In this document: positions 5,541 to 5,614 of the stretch, in pieces
Layout: each line of letters opens with the position of its first letter
How positions within the stretch are numbered: the first letter of the stretch is position 1
Notes under the pieces: model-generated
What the model was told of the DNA's origin: nothing
Seen by the model: only the letters and a program-made list of their open reading frames with translations
Database searches by the model: none
From: Coriobacteriaceae bacterium
GTDB lineage: Bacteria > Actinomycetota > Coriobacteriia > Coriobacteriales > Coriobacteriaceae
Direction of reading: 5' to 3'
Assembly (NCBI GenBank): GCA_902364645.1
Contig: CABJEP010000025.1
Coordinates: 1,842-7,455, forward strand
DNA: 5,614 nucleotides
Made by a program: the position numbers and the translations under genes

Positions 5541-5614
5541 AGGCCAGGGGCTTTGCCCCCAAATCGTCCTCGGACATGGCAGGACCCCCGCTGCGCACTT
5601 CGTGCGGCGGGGGT
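5541..5614. repeat. Palindromic element after thrB, cut by window end
   Basis: Downstream of the thrB stop, GGGGC-TTT-GCCCC (5547-5559) forms a small hairpin. ACCCCCGC (5584-5591) pairs with GCGGGGGT (5607-5614), enclosing CGCAC/GTGCG with a TTC loop and a 2-nt bulge; this second hairpin ends exactly at the last base of the window. Between them, 5565-5578 reads on the minus strand CATGTCCGAGGACG, matching 12 of 14 bases of CATGGTCGAGGACG at 169-182 in the first nested palindrome. The likely reading is the first half of another nested element in the opposite orientation, with its second outer arm beyond the window. It may also act as the end of the thrB transcript; no T-run is visible inside the window. 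Confidence 0.65.

Overview
The window is a high-GC bacterial chromosome segment carrying most of the aspartate-to-threonine pathway. All four complete genes are core amino-acid enzymes. The base composition, the AKIII/YclM-like aspartokinase (unlike the shorter ask of most actinobacteria), the long threonine synthase and the richness in intergenic palindromes together suggest a Coriobacteriia gut anaerobe such as Collinsella. That assignment is an inference from family resemblance, not something proved by the sequence.

Layout: at the left edge (1-50, minus strand) there may be the first codons of a membrane protein, followed by a large nested palindrome (80-209). On the minus strand come lysC (aspartate kinase, 1422-2810) and then asd (aspartate-semialdehyde dehydrogenase, 224-1249). 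The 172-nt gap between them holds an AT-rich inverted repeat, an 11-bp tandem repeat and a GC-rich hairpin. A 104-nt divergent region (2811-2914) separates lysC from thrC and carries a 16-bp near-perfect dyad, a good operator candidate. On the plus strand, thrC (threonine synthase, 2915-4432) ends in a clear intrinsic terminator. A second nested palindrome (4508-4619) follows, lying almost against the Shine-Dalgarno of thrB (homoserine kinase, 4634-5515). A third palindromic element begins after thrB and is cut by the window end.

Pathway: LysC phosphorylates aspartate and Asd reduces aspartyl phosphate to aspartate semialdehyde. Homoserine dehydrogenase, the next step to threonine, is not in this window. 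ThrB phosphorylates homoserine and ThrC converts O-phosphohomoserine to threonine. Asd and LysC also feed lysine/diaminopimelate and methionine synthesis, which fits their separate, divergent transcription.

The coding content is ordinary. The part least explained by standard annotation is the set of intergenic hairpin-within-hairpin elements. Their stems differ in sequence, yet they share short motifs in the internal-loop positions, so they may be one dispersed family.
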